Shown here piece after piece: positions 32,965 to 46,159 of a stretch of DNA of 64,000 bases. This DNA comes from Limnanthes douglasii subsp. nivea (taxonomy: Eukaryota > Streptophyta > Magnoliopsida > Brassicales > Limnanthaceae). Position 1 is the first letter of the stretch. The number at the start of each line of letters is the position of its first letter. Location of the stretch: contig JAUPFV010000002.1 in the NCBI GenBank assembly GCA_036936605.1, forward strand, positions 163,796,813 through 163,860,812, read 5' to 3'. Under the pieces are notes generated by a model, which saw only the letters and a list, made by a program, of their open reading frames with translations, made no database searches and had not been told where the DNA came from. The translations under genes and the position numbers were made by a program.

Positions 32965-34876
32965 GAGAATTACAGCTAGCCATCTCCAAAGTAATAATGA
33001 TCGAAATTCAGGTTGTCTAATCCCAATGCACTTGGGGTAAGCCCAAAGCAAATAAATAATTACATTTAAAACGGCTTCATTATTAGTCAAGGTTATCCAT
33101 CCAGGATGCATTCAGATTAACGAGTATTGGTGAATTTTGCTGAGTGTTTGTGTGGTTTAATATAAAACAGTTCCAAGTTCAAGTCCTCTCGAAGTACCTT
33201 CGAACAGACTAAATGGGCTACCAATAAAGATATAATTATCCAAATCGTGAGTTAGACCATTAAGTTACAGCACCAAAATTTATTTTATGGTACCAATGTA
33301 ATATAGATGTAATAGTAAGGGTATTTAATGTAATAATAGGCTTTCAGTTTCTACAAAGGCATATGGACCATGTAAACCCGCTAGGCCAAAAAGTCTGTAC
33401 GACTTTATAAAAAAACTTGATTTCAATAAATTTGGAATATTGAGCTTAACCGAGATGGTAAGCTAATTTAAGAGCGATTAAGTTAGAGATGAAGTAATAG
33501 TGAGATGATAACTGGAAAATAAACACTACAATCAATAGTAAAAGATGCGTTCATTTTATTTATAGATGTTTGACCTTTATATATAGATCGTGTTATAAAA
33601 TAATCTCGGTGACATTATAAGATAATTGATGATATTGCTCTAACCACTAAGATATATAGTTGAGTGTATGTTCGACTAAATATGTGTAGATATACATGTG
33701 TGGATAAGCTGATGGACCGATTGGTTCAAGATGTATTAGTTACAACCATGTCAATGTGTAATACTTACTCATTTTATTAAATGCATTCATTAATATAAAC
33801 AATTAATCAATATTTATTTTATTCATGATTTCAACTTTCTTTCTTTAAAAACCTATAAAAAATTCACACTTTACTTCAAATCGAATCAATGAAAATGAAA
33901 AAACTGGTTCGAACAGACTACAATAGAGGTGTAATCTATTTTTAATATCAATTTAAGATTTATTTCATCAATTTAATAAAAGAACATTAAAAATATTGAT
34001 AAGAATACCGACTAAGGTTTTCAACATTTTGGGATAAAATGCGTAGTTGTTAACAACACTTAATTTTGACTTTGAAATTAAGTTTTGAGAGATACAACTA
34101 ATTTGGGACCGAAATTAGCTGTTATTATACGTTACTTAACATGTGGTTTCGACCCAATTTGTCAAAAATAGATGCTTAAATGCATTTAACATCATATAAT
34201 TTCGAATCTTCATGTCAAAATCACATGATTTAATCCAATATCTAATTTCACTCAAAGGGGTCGAAATTAGATGTAAACTAGACGTTTTTTTGTAGTCGCT
34301 GAACATGTTATTTGTCTTTTCATTTTGATCCAACAGGTTGAAATATGTTGTTTTGTTAAGTATTTGTGGGCCAATCGGTTGTATGTGCAATATATATTTG
34401 TTTAATAATTGTTTTAGTTGTCAAATTTTAAAAGTGACTAAAACAAAAATAGAAAAATATACACGTATAGAAGATCGCATGTACACATTCATGACTCATG
34501 CGCATTAAACTAAACTGGAGCTTTAAGAATGGATATCACGCACCGTTCGCGAAATGTAATACATGTTAGCGAGAAGTTTTGACGGTGAATAGAAAAAACA
34601 TGGAACTGCAAGAGTTTGGTTGCGAGAGATCTGATAAACAGAGAATGACCTACTAAAGATAATATTTAAGAGAAGATCCACCAACATAAAAATGTGAATT
34701 TTCTTTTAAACTCAGGGCTCATCCGAGAAAACCTAAATCATAGTTTTTGGAAGTTTTATGCGGAAAGCATAATGACTCACCTACCACTTTATTTAATGGT
34801 TTCTCTCGAGCAAGAAAGTTGAAATAATAATAAGAAAGTATAAATTATTAAAGATTTCAAAATATCTAATGTACGT
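32965..34876. repeat. Direct repeat block S2, copy 3 (deleted and mosaic)
   Basis: Collinear with copies 1 and 2 but missing about 800 bp at 33407 (corresponding to 1117-1910). It stops at 34876, where ATCTAATGTACGTA joins CAGGTACAGAGG. That junction deletes the LINE remnant and the whole TIR element of this unit, with GTAC shared at the break. 33841-34293 is identical to 10111-10563, whereas 34287-34876 is almost identical to 37808-38396. No gene seen. Confidence 0.75.
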
Positions 34877-37433
34877 ACAGGTACAGAGGACATGGCCCGA
34901 TGGTGCATGGCTTTCGCAGATATGTTCGAACTTCTAGTGACACTAGTTAGTATGCAGTTCAATTTTTAATTACTTTTTATATTTTTGTCGATTTGTTTTT
35001 ACTATTATGAACTTTGTAATTGTAGGATGATGGTTATATACATGAATATAAAGATAATATTAAAAATCTTCAAATATCCGATTGATTTAATTTAAATTAT
35101 TATTTTAAAATTAACTCAAATTCAACCATTTAAATATTAAAAGTGTGTGGGGTTTTTTTTATAAGAATACCATGTTAGTTACAGCGAGATCTAGCATATT
35201 TATAAGAATTTCAACCATATAAAAACCCAAATTTCACATATCCAGCCTCTTTTCCCTCTTCCAAAACCCTAAATCTAACTCAGATTTTTGAAAATTTTAG
35301 ATTCGTCTAATATAACCACACTTACTTATTAAGGTAAGATTTCTCTTTGTCATGGTGAATTTTTTTCAATTTAATCTATATTTATAGTGATATTTAGAAT
35401 TTTATTTTCAGATTTAAAAACTGTTTTTGCTACATTTTTAGTTGTTGTTAGGAGCTATGAGTATATGTATATTCTTAGTTAGGTTTTGAGATTAAATTTG
35501 GTATGCTAATCGGTAGATTAGGCGTACTAAATCATAAAGTTTCGTTTTTCAACTATGGCTGCTGGAGGAGGTATTTCTACGCACGCTTTCATGTTTGGAA
35601 ATATTAGATGCACGCAAGAACATGTGTGGATCTGGTATTTCAAGGCACGAAATCGTGCGTGGAATTACCATATTTACATGCATGGATTGTGCAAAATTGC
35701 GCACAAATTCGTTCATGGATACAAGATGAGAATTACAGCTAGCCATCTCCAAAGTAATAATGATCGAAATTCAGGTTGTCTAATCCCAATGCACTTGGGG
35801 TAAGCCCAAAGCAAATAAATAATTACATTCAAAACGGCTTCATTATCAGTCAAGGTTATCCATCCAGGATGTATTATGATTAACGAGTATTGGTGAATTT
35901 TGCTAAGTGTTTGTGTGGTTTAATATGAAACAGTTCCAAGTTCAAGTCCTCCCGAAGTACCTTCGAACGGACTAAAAGGACTACCAATAAGGATATAATT
36001 ATCCAAATCGTGAGTCATACCATTAAGTTACAACACCAAAATTTATTTTATGGTACCAATGTAATATAGATGTAATAGTAAGGGTATTTAATGTAATAAT
36101 AGGCTTGCAGTTTCTACATAGGCCTATGGACCATGTAAACCCGCTATGCCAAAAAAGTCTATACGACTTTATGAAATTTAATAAAACATTTACTCTCTAA
36201 AATATTTTTTGCCTTTTTTGTCAAGAAATCGAAAGCACGTTTTATGATCTATATTGAGCATTTATTATACATGAAACATGTTGGACTTGATAGTTATAAT
36301 AACCATTGGATTATTGAATGTTCTATTTGTCCATAATCTCAATAACCAATCCATAATCATATCATATCTGAGCCAATTGATAGAGGTCTTGCTCTTAGAG
36401 ATGCTTTAGAATAAAATATTAGATGTACAAAACAATTGGCAATTAAGCTTGAAACCGTTCTTAGAAAGTTGGATATTAATCTAACATTGCTAACTAGTTC
36501 GGTAACGCTTTAATTCATACTCATGAAAATTTCACCAAAAACTATATTTCCTCCTTATTTTTTTGAAAGAGTAATATTAACTCAAATTAAATTTAATGAT
36601 TTGGCTAAAAACTCTCTCTCTCCTCCTCCTTTTTTTGAAGAGTAATATTAACTAATAATATAGTTTTGAAAGTTGGGGAGAATATGCTTATTGAATGTCT
36701 GTATGGTTTATGATTTGTTGGAAGAACTTTTGTCTTTAACTGACCATCATTTGTTAATGCTAAGACAGTCTTCTTCGAGCCTATATTAGATTATGAGACT
36801 CCTCGTAAGATATTAGTGGAGAAACATCAGGCTTAGTTGCGTGAACGTTCTACTTTTACGCAAAAATAACTTATATATTCCCTGTAACGAGGTATAAATA
36901 TCTGAAATCATACGATTCTTCATTTTCATTACGTCTTTCCTAATCTTGATTTCAATAAATTTGAATTATTGAGGTTAACCGAGATGGTAAGCTAATTAAA
37001 AGCGATTAAGTTAGAGATGAAGTAATAGTGAGGTGATAACTAGAAAATAAACACTACAATCAATAGGTAAAAGATACGTTCATTTTATTTATAGATGTTT
37101 GACCTTTATATATAGACTGTGTTATAATAAAAATCTCGGTGACATTATAAGATAATGGATGATATTTCTCTAACTACTAAGATATATTGTTGAGTGTATG
37201 TTCGACTAAATCTGTGTAGATATACATGTGTGGATATGCTGATGGGTCGATTGGTTCAAGATACATTAGGTACAACCATGTCAATATGTAATACTTACTC
37301 ATTTTATTAAATTCATTCATTAATATAAACAATTAATCAATATTTATTTTATTCATGATTTCAACTTTCGTTCTTTAAAAACCTATAAAAAATTCACACT
37401 TTACTTCAAATCGAATCAATGAAAATGAAAAAA
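34877..37433. repeat. 2.56-kb near-identical copy of 7617-10173
   Basis: With a constant offset of 27260 I find one difference (8616 C versus 35876 A). It spans the end of S3, the S3/S2 junction and 1.7 kb of S2. Neighbouring sequence is clearly more diverged. No gene inside apart from the captured promoter copy. Confidence 0.9.
35218..35572 (+). promoter_or_regulatory. Captured housekeeping-gene 5' end, copy 3
   Basis: TATAAAAA (35218), telo-box AAACCCTAA (35264), donor GTAAGA (35334) and ATG (35555), identical to copy 1 including the broken acceptor. Confidence 0.5.
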
Positions 37434-38565
37434 ATGGTCTGAACAGACTACAATAGAGATGTAATCTATTTTTAATATCAATTTAAGATTTATTTCATCA
37501 ATTTAATAAAAAACATTAAAAATATTGATAAGAATTCCGACTAAGGTTTTCGACATTTTGGGTCAAAATGCCTAGTTGTTAACAACACTTAATTTTGACT
37601 TTGAAATTAAGTTTTGCGAGATACAGCTAATTTGGGACCGAAATTAAATGTTATTATACGTTACTTAACATGTGATTTCGACCCAATTTGTCAAAAATAG
37701 ATGCTTAAATGCATTTAACATCATATAATTTTGAATCTTCAGGTCAAAATCACATGATTTAATCCAATATCTAATTTCACTCAAAGGGGTCGAAATTAGA
37801 TGTAAACTAGACGTTTTTTGTAGTCGCTGAACATGTTATTTGTCTTTTCATTTTGATCCAACAGGTTGAAATATGTTGTTTTGTTAAGTATTTGTGGGCC
37901 AATCGGTTGTATGTGCAATATATATTTGTTTAATAATTGTTTTAGTTGTCAAATTTTAAAAGTGACTAAAACAAAAATAGAAAAATATACACGTATAGAA
38001 GATCGCATGTACACATTCATGACTCATGCGCATTAAACTAAACTGGAGCTTTAAGAATGGATATCACACACCGTTCGCGAAATGTAATACATGTTAGCGA
38101 GAAGTTTTGACGGTGAATAGAAAAAACATGGAACTGCAAGAGTTTGGTTGCGAGAGATCTGATAAACAGAGAATGACCTACTAAAGATAATATTTAAGAG
38201 AAGATCCACCAACATAAAAATGTGAATTTTCTTTTAAACTCAGGGCTCATCCGAGAAAACCTAAATCATAGTTTTTGGAAGTTTTATGCGGAAAGCATAA
38301 TGACTCACCTACCACTTTATTTAATGGTTTCTCTCGAGCAAGAAAGTTGAAATAATAATAAGAAAGTATAAATTATTAAAGATTTCAAAATATCTAATGT
38401 ACGTAATATTTAAAATGTGAGCATAAACATCGTATATTAGGATATGTGGTAAATTGCAGATGCAATGTTCATTGGATTAAATTAAGGAAAGAAATTATAT
38501 CGGATGACATATGATAACCTATGATGGGTTTGAAGCTATCATAGATCTATTTTCGCACATCTGAT
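37434..38565. repeat. Direct repeat block S2, copy 4, distal part
   Basis: Continues S2 after the near-identical patch but with clearly more differences from copy 2. 37808-38396 matches 34287-34876 almost exactly. No gene recognised. Confidence 0.7.
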
Positions 38566-38800
38566 GTTCATCAACTTATTTGCGGCAATATGATTCTTTA
38601 TCTCCATAAATTTTTATAATTTTCCTTGAATATATATCTAGACTTCATCAACTTATTTGTGGCAATATAATTCTTTATTTTCATAAATTTTTATATTTTT
38701 CCTTGAATATGTATCTTGACTTCACCAACTTATTTATGGAAATATGATTCTTTATCTCCATAAAATTTTATATTTTGTCTTGAATATGTATCTAGACTTC
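38566..38800. repeat. Three tandem ~77-bp units, copy 3
   Basis: Third occurrence of the triplet upstream of the LINE remnant. Confidence 0.65.
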
Positions 38801-38802
38801 TC

Positions 38803-39180
38803 AAGCAGGAAACAAAAAAAAAAATCTAGCCTGAAGCTCCATCCAAAATGTGGTCGTCTTAAAATTACGCATCTTGCTTTTGCGAAGGACTTGATGTTCT
38901 TAACACGAGGTGATGAGTTGTTCATTGAGATTCTTATGAATTTTTTTTATTTAAACATCCTCAAATCTAACATTTATATGGCTATAATCTAGACACAAGC
39001 AATGAAAAATATCGAACGACACACACATCTTTGGTTTGGAACTCGTTGCAAAAAAACGACTCTCTATGGATTCAATATGTTAACCAAATTTATATGAGAT
39101 AAACATGTATTGGGGATTGAACGATACACAAGATGACTCGTTGTTATTCAAGATTCCATTGCTATTGAAGATAAACTTCA
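38803..39180 (+). pseudogene. LINE ORF2 remnant, copy 3
   Basis: Reads LKLHPKCGRLKITHLAFAKD, LMFLTRGDELFIEILMNFFY, KSNIYMAII then stop; LVWNSLQKNDSLWIQYVNQ follows in another frame. FAKD shows the catalytic change predates the duplication of the unit. Confidence 0.7.
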
Positions 39181-40809
39181 AAGCCATCACTTTAATAACC
39201 AAGTAGTCCATGCAAAGTTACAAGTACTGGGCTATCTACTTCAGTAGCAGATAGTCCATGGACTTTCAAAAGGCTGGTGATAGTCTCTAGATTATCCAAT
39301 TTGGATAAAGTTAGATCAGCACATTTCCTCATTAATGTAAAACTGCCACATAGCACCACACTTAACAAAAACTTGTATCACTAATGATCCATCAATTTTA
39401 GTTACATTTTTAACATTTGACTAAAATCATTTGGCATTAAGATGATTTAGATAGATTTTGTGTTTGATGTGGCATTAATTAATTAATTCAACATATTATA
39501 TTAATCACTTGTCTTTTTTAATTCATAAAAAACATATTCTTCTTCTTCCTCTTTCAGTATTTCTGTCACTCTGTTTATTTTTATTTTGGAAATAATTTCA
39601 CTAACTTTCATTCATGTTACTCTAATATAAGACAAACTGTCTTCATTAAGTTCACTAAAATTATTAAAGACACACACATTTAATTTTTACTCACTAAATA
39701 TAAAAGCCCATTTTCAAGTCACCCTACAAACCTAAAATATTACAAACTCTACTCTGTTTCATAGATAGAAACGGACCCAGTTCATTTCTAAACTTCTTTC
39801 TTCATCCACTCATACGATTCAAATCACTCGTGCTCAGTTTTTACAAACTTAGAAAATCTAGTTGGATTTGGAGTTAGAAAGAACACTTGATCGTTGTTTC
39901 CCTATGGGAAATGTGTATCCTTCAATTCAATAGTCTTAAAAAAATTACATACTAAACAGGTTGACAAGAACTCAAACTTATAATCTTTAGAAACAAAACA
40001 CTGAACAGAAAAACTATAAAGATGACTGCTCATAGATTATCTTATCCATGTGCTAAAAAATCGACTCCACGTGAAAGAGCCGTAAAGGCTAACCAAGTAA
40101 ATGATATAAAATAAGATGTGGTTTTTAATGCGGAGTCGAATATACTAATTGCAGGAGTTTATACTTAAATTAAGGAAATATTTAAGGGTTGCATTGTTTA
40201 AATTTTTGTATATATATCATACTTATTGGGAAGCTTATTGTGCATATGAAGTGATAAATTTGCGAGATTTGCGAAACATATTATAAAAAATGTTTTTTTT
40301 GCATTTGTGTTCTGTTTATGTTTATCTATTAATTTTGATTTTTCTGGTAATTTATTGTTATGCTTGAATTCTCTCATTTGGATTTTTTTTTATTAGGCAC
40401 TAAATTAAGACGGTTGCATTTCAAGACTAGAGTTGACATTAAGGGCTTGCTTGATAGATGGTTTTTAGAGAGATATTTTCAGCTTACAACTTAAAAGTGT
40501 AGCATTTTAATGGAAAAAACAACCAAACTTTGGATAAAAGATACACGAAAATCTAGTTGGAATCATATGTTTATGTATTCAAAAATAGTAAATAAATAGC
40601 TCAAATGAAATGTGTTTCCATTGTAAGAAAGCTTCCATACAAAAAAGAAAAAAAAGGCGAGTGACAATTTTAGTCAAAGAACTCGTAAAATTTCTCGGTG
40701 ACAAGTAAATCTGAGTCAATCACATTTCTTGAAAGCCTTCAATTAGGCTATATCAGAATTGGATACTTCAATTCTCCAAGTGGAGAGCTAACTAGAATTG
40801 AGGGTTTTT

Positions 40810-41190
40810 TCTGAATTTGATAACATTTTGCTAGAATTAGCACCCATAGAGAACTTTCTCGGTATCTCAGAGGAAACCAAACCCAATTTATCCTCTATCG
40901 ATCAAGTCTCATTGAAACTTCTCAAGATAGATTTCACTGAGGATGCCATTTCCGCAATCATGAGACCGATTTCTCAAAATGTACTAACACGTCTCTGGAT
41001 TTGGGGTTTTTTGTGAAATCGATTAAATTTCACTAGAATTAGCACCCACAGAGATTTTTCTCAGTATTTTGGAAGAAATTGAACCCATCTTATCCTCTAT
41101 CTATCAAGCCCCGTTGAAGTTTCTTAAGATAGACTTCATTGAGAGTGTCATCTGCACAATATGAGTCAGATTTCTCAAAATTTACTAATC
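40810..41190 (+). repeat. Duplicated exon-like coding unit, copy 2
   Basis: The first unit is still open: FDNILLELAPIENFLGISEE, NLSSIDQVSLKLLKIDFTED, AISAIMRP. The second unit (from 41036) is more decayed. Same arrangement as 5301-5680. Confidence 0.45.
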
Positions 41191-41469
41191 CCTCAAGGAT
41201 TTTTGATTTGGTGGACAAAGGAAATGAACTCGCTAGGTTGAGCAGCTGCTGATCTAGGAACAGAGCTCGATTTGATGGTGGTCTAGTTGTTGGTGAATAA
41301 ATGAATTAGGGTTTGCCTAAACAAACTATTTATATATTGGGTCTCTGATATTATCAAGAGAGTCGGGTCTCCTGGCCCAAAACTATCTTTATTTGTAAGG
41401 AATTTTTCTTTAGGCCCATATTTTCGTATATAAAAGTCTATTAGCCTTAAAAAAACAAAAAAAAAAGTA

Positions 41470-42168
41470 AACCTGAGTCAATCGACTCCAATAGATCTTT
41501 CTTAAGTCGGTGTCTTAAATAGTTGGGGAGAACAATAGCAATATCTTTAAGAGTTACTTTGTCTCTTCCTTTCGAAGCAGCAAGAGCCCTAACAACTCTA
41601 TTAGTCACTATATCTCCTCTAAGTCCACCAACATTTAGTTCAGGATACATATTAGAGAGCCCTAACAACTCTATTAGTCACTATATCTCCTCTAAGTCCA
41701 ACAACATTCAGTTCGTGACACACATTAGAGATTTTCACTTTTAGGTCACGATCGATCTGCACCTAAGATAGATGACTTCTAGCCGAATCAATTTATTATT
41801 GGGGCTTCTCCTACTCAACCATATAAGTTTCGTGAAACGTTTTTTAGTTTTTATCAAAAATTCTTCTCTCTTCAACGATCTTCACCCTCAGCTCCACATA
41901 TTTTACAGTCCCGACTTGAGTATGCATTCCAAATCGTTCAAGAAGTTTCGGCCTTAACTCACCTTATTTAGGGTTTCTCGAATCAATCAGAATGAACCGT
42001 GCTTATGGGAAATCGAAATACCTTTTTTTCTTTATGGAGTTCTGTTTTGAAGCAGCAGAATCAATAGAACATCAACTAAATGATCATCTAACATGTTTAC
42101 TTCATCAACATATAAAATTCCACGGTTGGCTTTAGCAAGAAGGCTAGGCTGGAATGCATTAACCAAGA
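41470..42168 (-). pseudogene. CHLI: Fragment of magnesium chelatase subunit I, copy 2
   Basis: Minus strand from 42168: [94 protein letters not shown] and LLESIDSGL, interrupted by stops. No intron is visible across the piece, as expected if it lay in one exon or came from cDNA. A 73-bp tandem duplication repeats the GLRGDIVTNR segment. Clearly derived from CHLI; not functional. Confidence 0.88.
41584..41729. repeat. 73-bp tandem duplication inside the CHLI fragment
   Basis: GAGCCCTAACAACTCTATTA... starts at 41584 and again at 41657. Copy 1 (near 6070) has a single unit, so this occurred after the unit was duplicated. Confidence 0.9.
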
Positions 42169-42189
42169 AAATACTAACATTTTGTTTCT

Positions 42190-42445
42190 CTCTGAGCTAC
42201 CCAGAGACCAAGAACAATGAACGATTCATAGTCTGTTCACCATACACCACTGAAACGACGGTGTTGTCGATGATTATATCATTCCAAATGGAATACAATT
42301 CATCGGACCCTGAGAGAGAAAAGAAGTTGGAAGTTTGTTGATGAATGGGTTTTTGGGAGAAGATGCGATTAGTCTCAAGAGTTTGATGTTTCTGGGAGAG
42401 ATAAAGGGGCTTGAGGTGGATAGTTGCAGTGCAGGCTGGACACCA
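42190..42445 (-). pseudogene. Conserved unidentified frame, copy 3
   Basis: Open for about 85 codons without an ATG start: PACTATIHLKPLYLSQKHQT...NRSLFLVSG. Same frame as 6601-6879 and 12683-12937. Confidence 0.3.
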
Positions 42446-42815
42446 TATCTAAACTTATTTTATATGAAATAGATTAGTTTTTAAAAAATCATACAAATTT
42501 AGTTCATGTATGATAAAATGAACCATATAGAACAATCAGAATTATGACAATTATGATAGTAATTGCCACATTATATGTATACAAATATGTATCCTCCAAG
42601 TCGGCTTGTTGACTACATTTGAACTTTGATTGAAGATTGAAAGATCGATACAAGTTTTTTTTTAGTATGGTGTCACGTGGCAGCTTTACATAAATTAGAA
42701 GATCCGGGGGACTAACTGTATTAGACAGTCGAGAGACTACAGTAGGACTTTTGAAAGTCCATGGACTATGTGTTACTAAAGTTGATAATGCATGGACGAG
42801 CTACTGTTCAAAACC

Positions 42816-44133
42816 TATATAGTCACCAAAATTGAGTCTAACCTCAAATAAAATCCTCTTTTGACTCATTTTTGAATTTTCCTTGACCTAATTTACTCCA
42901 AAATTCTATTTATTTACGTAAACTGTCATTAATGAAAAAAATACTAGTATATCATAATCTCACTCAACATCAACACAACCTTAATACCTAAAATCACCAA
43001 AAATATATCAACCTATTCTTTATCGTCTTCAAGTTGTTTTTTATTTTAATCTTGAACTTGTTCTTGACAAGAAAAACTCAATAAACCCCACTCAGCTAAG
43101 CTAATTTAGTTAACTTCCTTAAGATCAAAATCATTTTATTGATAATCTGAAATTTTCGTTAAACCTGGTTCTTGAACAATTATAATTTCCATAAAATCTT
43201 AAATTTTAACAAAACACAACCAAATTGGAAGAGATATGAATCGACTTGAAGATGCGAAATATAAAATGAGATGTAATTTGTATGGAAAATCTAATTTTTC
43301 GGGAAAAAAAAGTAAAGAACAAATGAACAATTGTTTTCGGACTAGGTGCAAATTACGCACCATCGATTTAGTGAGTTTAAACCATTGGTCTGTAGCTACA
43401 TTTAGGTCGGTTGGGTACCCACTTCTACCATCGGTGTACAGGTACAGACGGATATAGTTCAATTTTTAATTGTTTTTTATATTTTTGTCGATTTGATTAT
43501 ACTATTATGAACTTTGTAATTGTAGGAAGATGGTTATATAAATGAATATAAAGATAATTTTAAAAATCTTCAAATATACGATTGATTTAATTTAAATTAT
43601 TATTTTAAAATTAACTCAAATTCGAACATTTAAATATTAAAAGTTTGTGGGGTTTTATTAAGAGTTAGGCTAATTCAAGATCCGTTTTTTTTATAAGGAG
43701 ACCATGTTAGTTACAGTGAGACCTAGCATATTTATAAGAATTCCATCCATATAAAAACCCAAATTTCACAAATCCAGTCTCTTTTCCCTCTTCTAAAACC
43801 CTAAATCTCTCTAACTCATATTTTTAAAATTTTAGATTCGTCTAATATAACCACACTTACTTGTTAAAGTAAGATTTCTCTTTGTCATGGTGGATTTTTT
43901 TTTAATTAAATCTATATTTATAGTGATATTTTTTATTTTCAGATTTAAAAATTGTTTTTCCTACCTTTGTAGTTGTTGTTAGGAGCTATGAGTATATGTA
44001 TCTTCTTAGTTAGGTTTTGAGATTCAATTTGGTATGCTAATTGGTAGATTAGATGTAGCAGATCATAAAGTTTAGTTTTTCAGTCATGGCTGCTGGAGAA
44101 GGTATTTCCACGCACGCTTTCATGCTTGGAAAT
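42816..44133 (+). repeat. Direct repeat block S3, copy 4, with captured 5' gene end
   Basis: A deletion near 43453 removes the TGGCCCGATGG segment present elsewhere. The captured gene start is preserved: TATAAAAA (43750), telo-box AAACCCTAA (43796), donor GTAAGA, acceptor TTTTTCAG (AG 44082-44083), ATGGCTGCTGGAGAAG|GTATTT from 44086. 42816-43740 has no gene. Confidence 0.5.
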
Positions 44134-45750
44134 ACTAGATGCACGCAAGAATATGTGTGTATATAGTATTTCAAGGCACGAAATTGTGCGTGGAATTACC
44201 ATATTTACATGCCTGGATTGTGCAAAATTGCGCACAAATTCGTTCGTGGATTTGCACAATTCAGGCATGTTTAAGAGTAGATTTTCTTTATTTTATATTT
44301 TGAAATCGTGTTTTTTTCAAATTTTTTATCTAATATTTATTATTTATTAACTCAGGTTGTGAGATACCTTGAAATATTTTTAAATCAATTTTTTCAATGT
44401 AACTTCCTTTTTGTAGTGATTTATAATTGTTTTTCGATTTTTTTAATTCATATATATTTATTTTCTAACAATTTATGTATTCAAAATTTACTCAAGGTGG
44501 CTTCTTTTTTTATAATAAATTATAATGGTTTCATCTTTTATTCCATTATAAGTATTTATTTCACGTGTAAGTTATAGAAAATTTTCATTCTAATTATTTT
44601 TCTTAAAATCTCACAAAGATTGAATAATTACACACAATAAATGATGTATAAATTAAAAATTAATTAATTTTAAAACTTTAACAATAAACCTTAATATATT
44701 AATTTATAAATATTAATGTCAATTACAATTTTTTTAAAATTTAAATTAGAGTTGACACGATATATGATGAGGTTAGTAAAATAAATTAAAATTTGATTTA
44801 ATTAATAAAACCTTACAATATTTTTATAAATACGTGAACCGTTTTTTTATAGAGAATTAAAAAAAAACTTTGTTCAAAGTAATGAGTATTAATTTATGAT
44901 AATATTTACTATTTATAATCAACAAACAAACCTACTATTTATAAAATTAAATATATTTATATAGTAAAATTAACTATTTTATTGGAAGAAATGATTAAAT
45001 AAAATATTTAAAAATAAATTATATTTATCAAATTTTAAAAGCAATAAACATTCACTTATTATTATAGTATTTACTATTTATAATCTAGAAGCAAATCTAC
45101 TATTTATAACAGTAACTATCTGTTTGTATAGTAAAATCAAATGTTTTGAAATAAATGATATTATAAAAGTTTAAAATACGATTTCAAAATATGCATTAAA
45201 TATAAATATCTAGATTTAGATATAGATATATATTTTCGAGTTTAAATTCCATGAAAATGTATTTAATTGCGTATAGAATAGTACTTTGAATAGGAAAAAT
45301 CTTGCGCCAAATAGTGTTTTTATTTCATAAAATAATGCAACATAGTGTCCACAATTTTGGTAAGTTCGATTGTTTCGGTTCCTACACAATGCATAAAAAA
45401 CAATTCTATAATATCGTAATTCATTCAATTCAACAACAAAATAACTCATTTTAAAAACAACAATTTTATTTCACAAAATAGCAACTAAGTAACTCATTCA
45501 ATTGTTAACAAGTTCATGCATGTATTTAAACATTGAAATAAGAATACAAACGCAAAACTTGGCATGAAAGTGTCTTGAATTGACAAAATTCGACATGAAA
45601 TAGTGCCTTGATTGACAAAATTCGACATGAAATAGTTATATGGATTTGACAAAATTTGGCATGAAATCGTGTTTGAATTTGACAAAAGTACGAATTTCAT
45701 TTTGACAAAATATTGGGTAAATCCATGCATGTTCTTGTTGTGTGCTGGTG
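44134..45750. mobile_element. AT-rich non-autonomous inverted-repeat element, copy 2
   Basis: ATGCACGCAAGAATATGTG at the left, CATGCATGTTCTTGTTGTGTGC at the right, very AT-rich interior, no gene. It lacks the fold-back MITE of copy 1 and so shows the empty site (45552-45560). Confidence 0.4.
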
Positions 45751-45838
45751 TACATCGTCGTGCGCGAAAAAGTGCGAATTTCATTTTGTTTGTCTGAAAC
45801 GTTAAAATTTACCTCTAGACATGTATCTAGATGGTCAG

Positions 45839-46099
45839 TTAGTGTGAATTTACCGCTTCTTGCTTAATTTTATATGGCAAAAACAACAAACGATACATCG
45901 GTTTGCAAAAAAAGTACCTCTGCTTGATTTGTTCACGGTTGCGCACGACTAAACCTCCAGTTCCTAAACGACCGTAGTTGTAGTACATCTTACAAAGGAC
46001 TCGCTCAAAAAACGCATCGCTAGTATCTTCCCCCAGCTCTCGGTGGGCAAGCTTCACCGCCTCAAGCAAATGGTAATCTTCATGAGGCGTAAACTCCAT
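45839..46099 (-). CDS. Myb/SANT-like protein, N-terminal exon, copy 2
   Basis: ATG at 46099; MEFTPHEDYHLLEAVKLAHR, then RVLCKMYYNYGRLGTGG and RNREQIKQRY. It differs from copy 1 by a few residues and keeps arginine in the RNREQ segment, where copy 1 has cysteine. The coding pattern ends at AGAG|GTAC, probably a donor. It is head to head with the plus-strand paralogue at 46523, which is disrupted by the retrotransposon. Confidence 0.5.
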   Translation of the reverse strand: MEFTPHEDYHLLEAVKLAHRELGEDTSDAFFERVLCKMYYNYGRLGTGGLVVRNREQIKQRYFFCKPMYRLLFLPYKIKQEAVNSH

Positions 46100-46159
46100 T
46101 TGTTAAACTGTTTATGTTTGTCCAAAATGTTTTTAATGTTTGTAGCTGTTTTCAGTCTC

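Larger units (their letters stand above)
39203..42815. mobile_element. Pack-MULE-like TIR element, copy 3 (most complete)
   Basis: Left TIR from about 39203 (AAGTAGTCCATGC) and right TIR ending near GCATGGACGAGCTACTGTTC (42815) are degenerate inverted repeats of about 160 bp. It contains all parts seen in either other copy: CT-rich leader-like sequence, exon-like duplication, CHLI piece, conserved frame, and the 200 bp lost from copy 1. No transposase. Confidence 0.55.
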
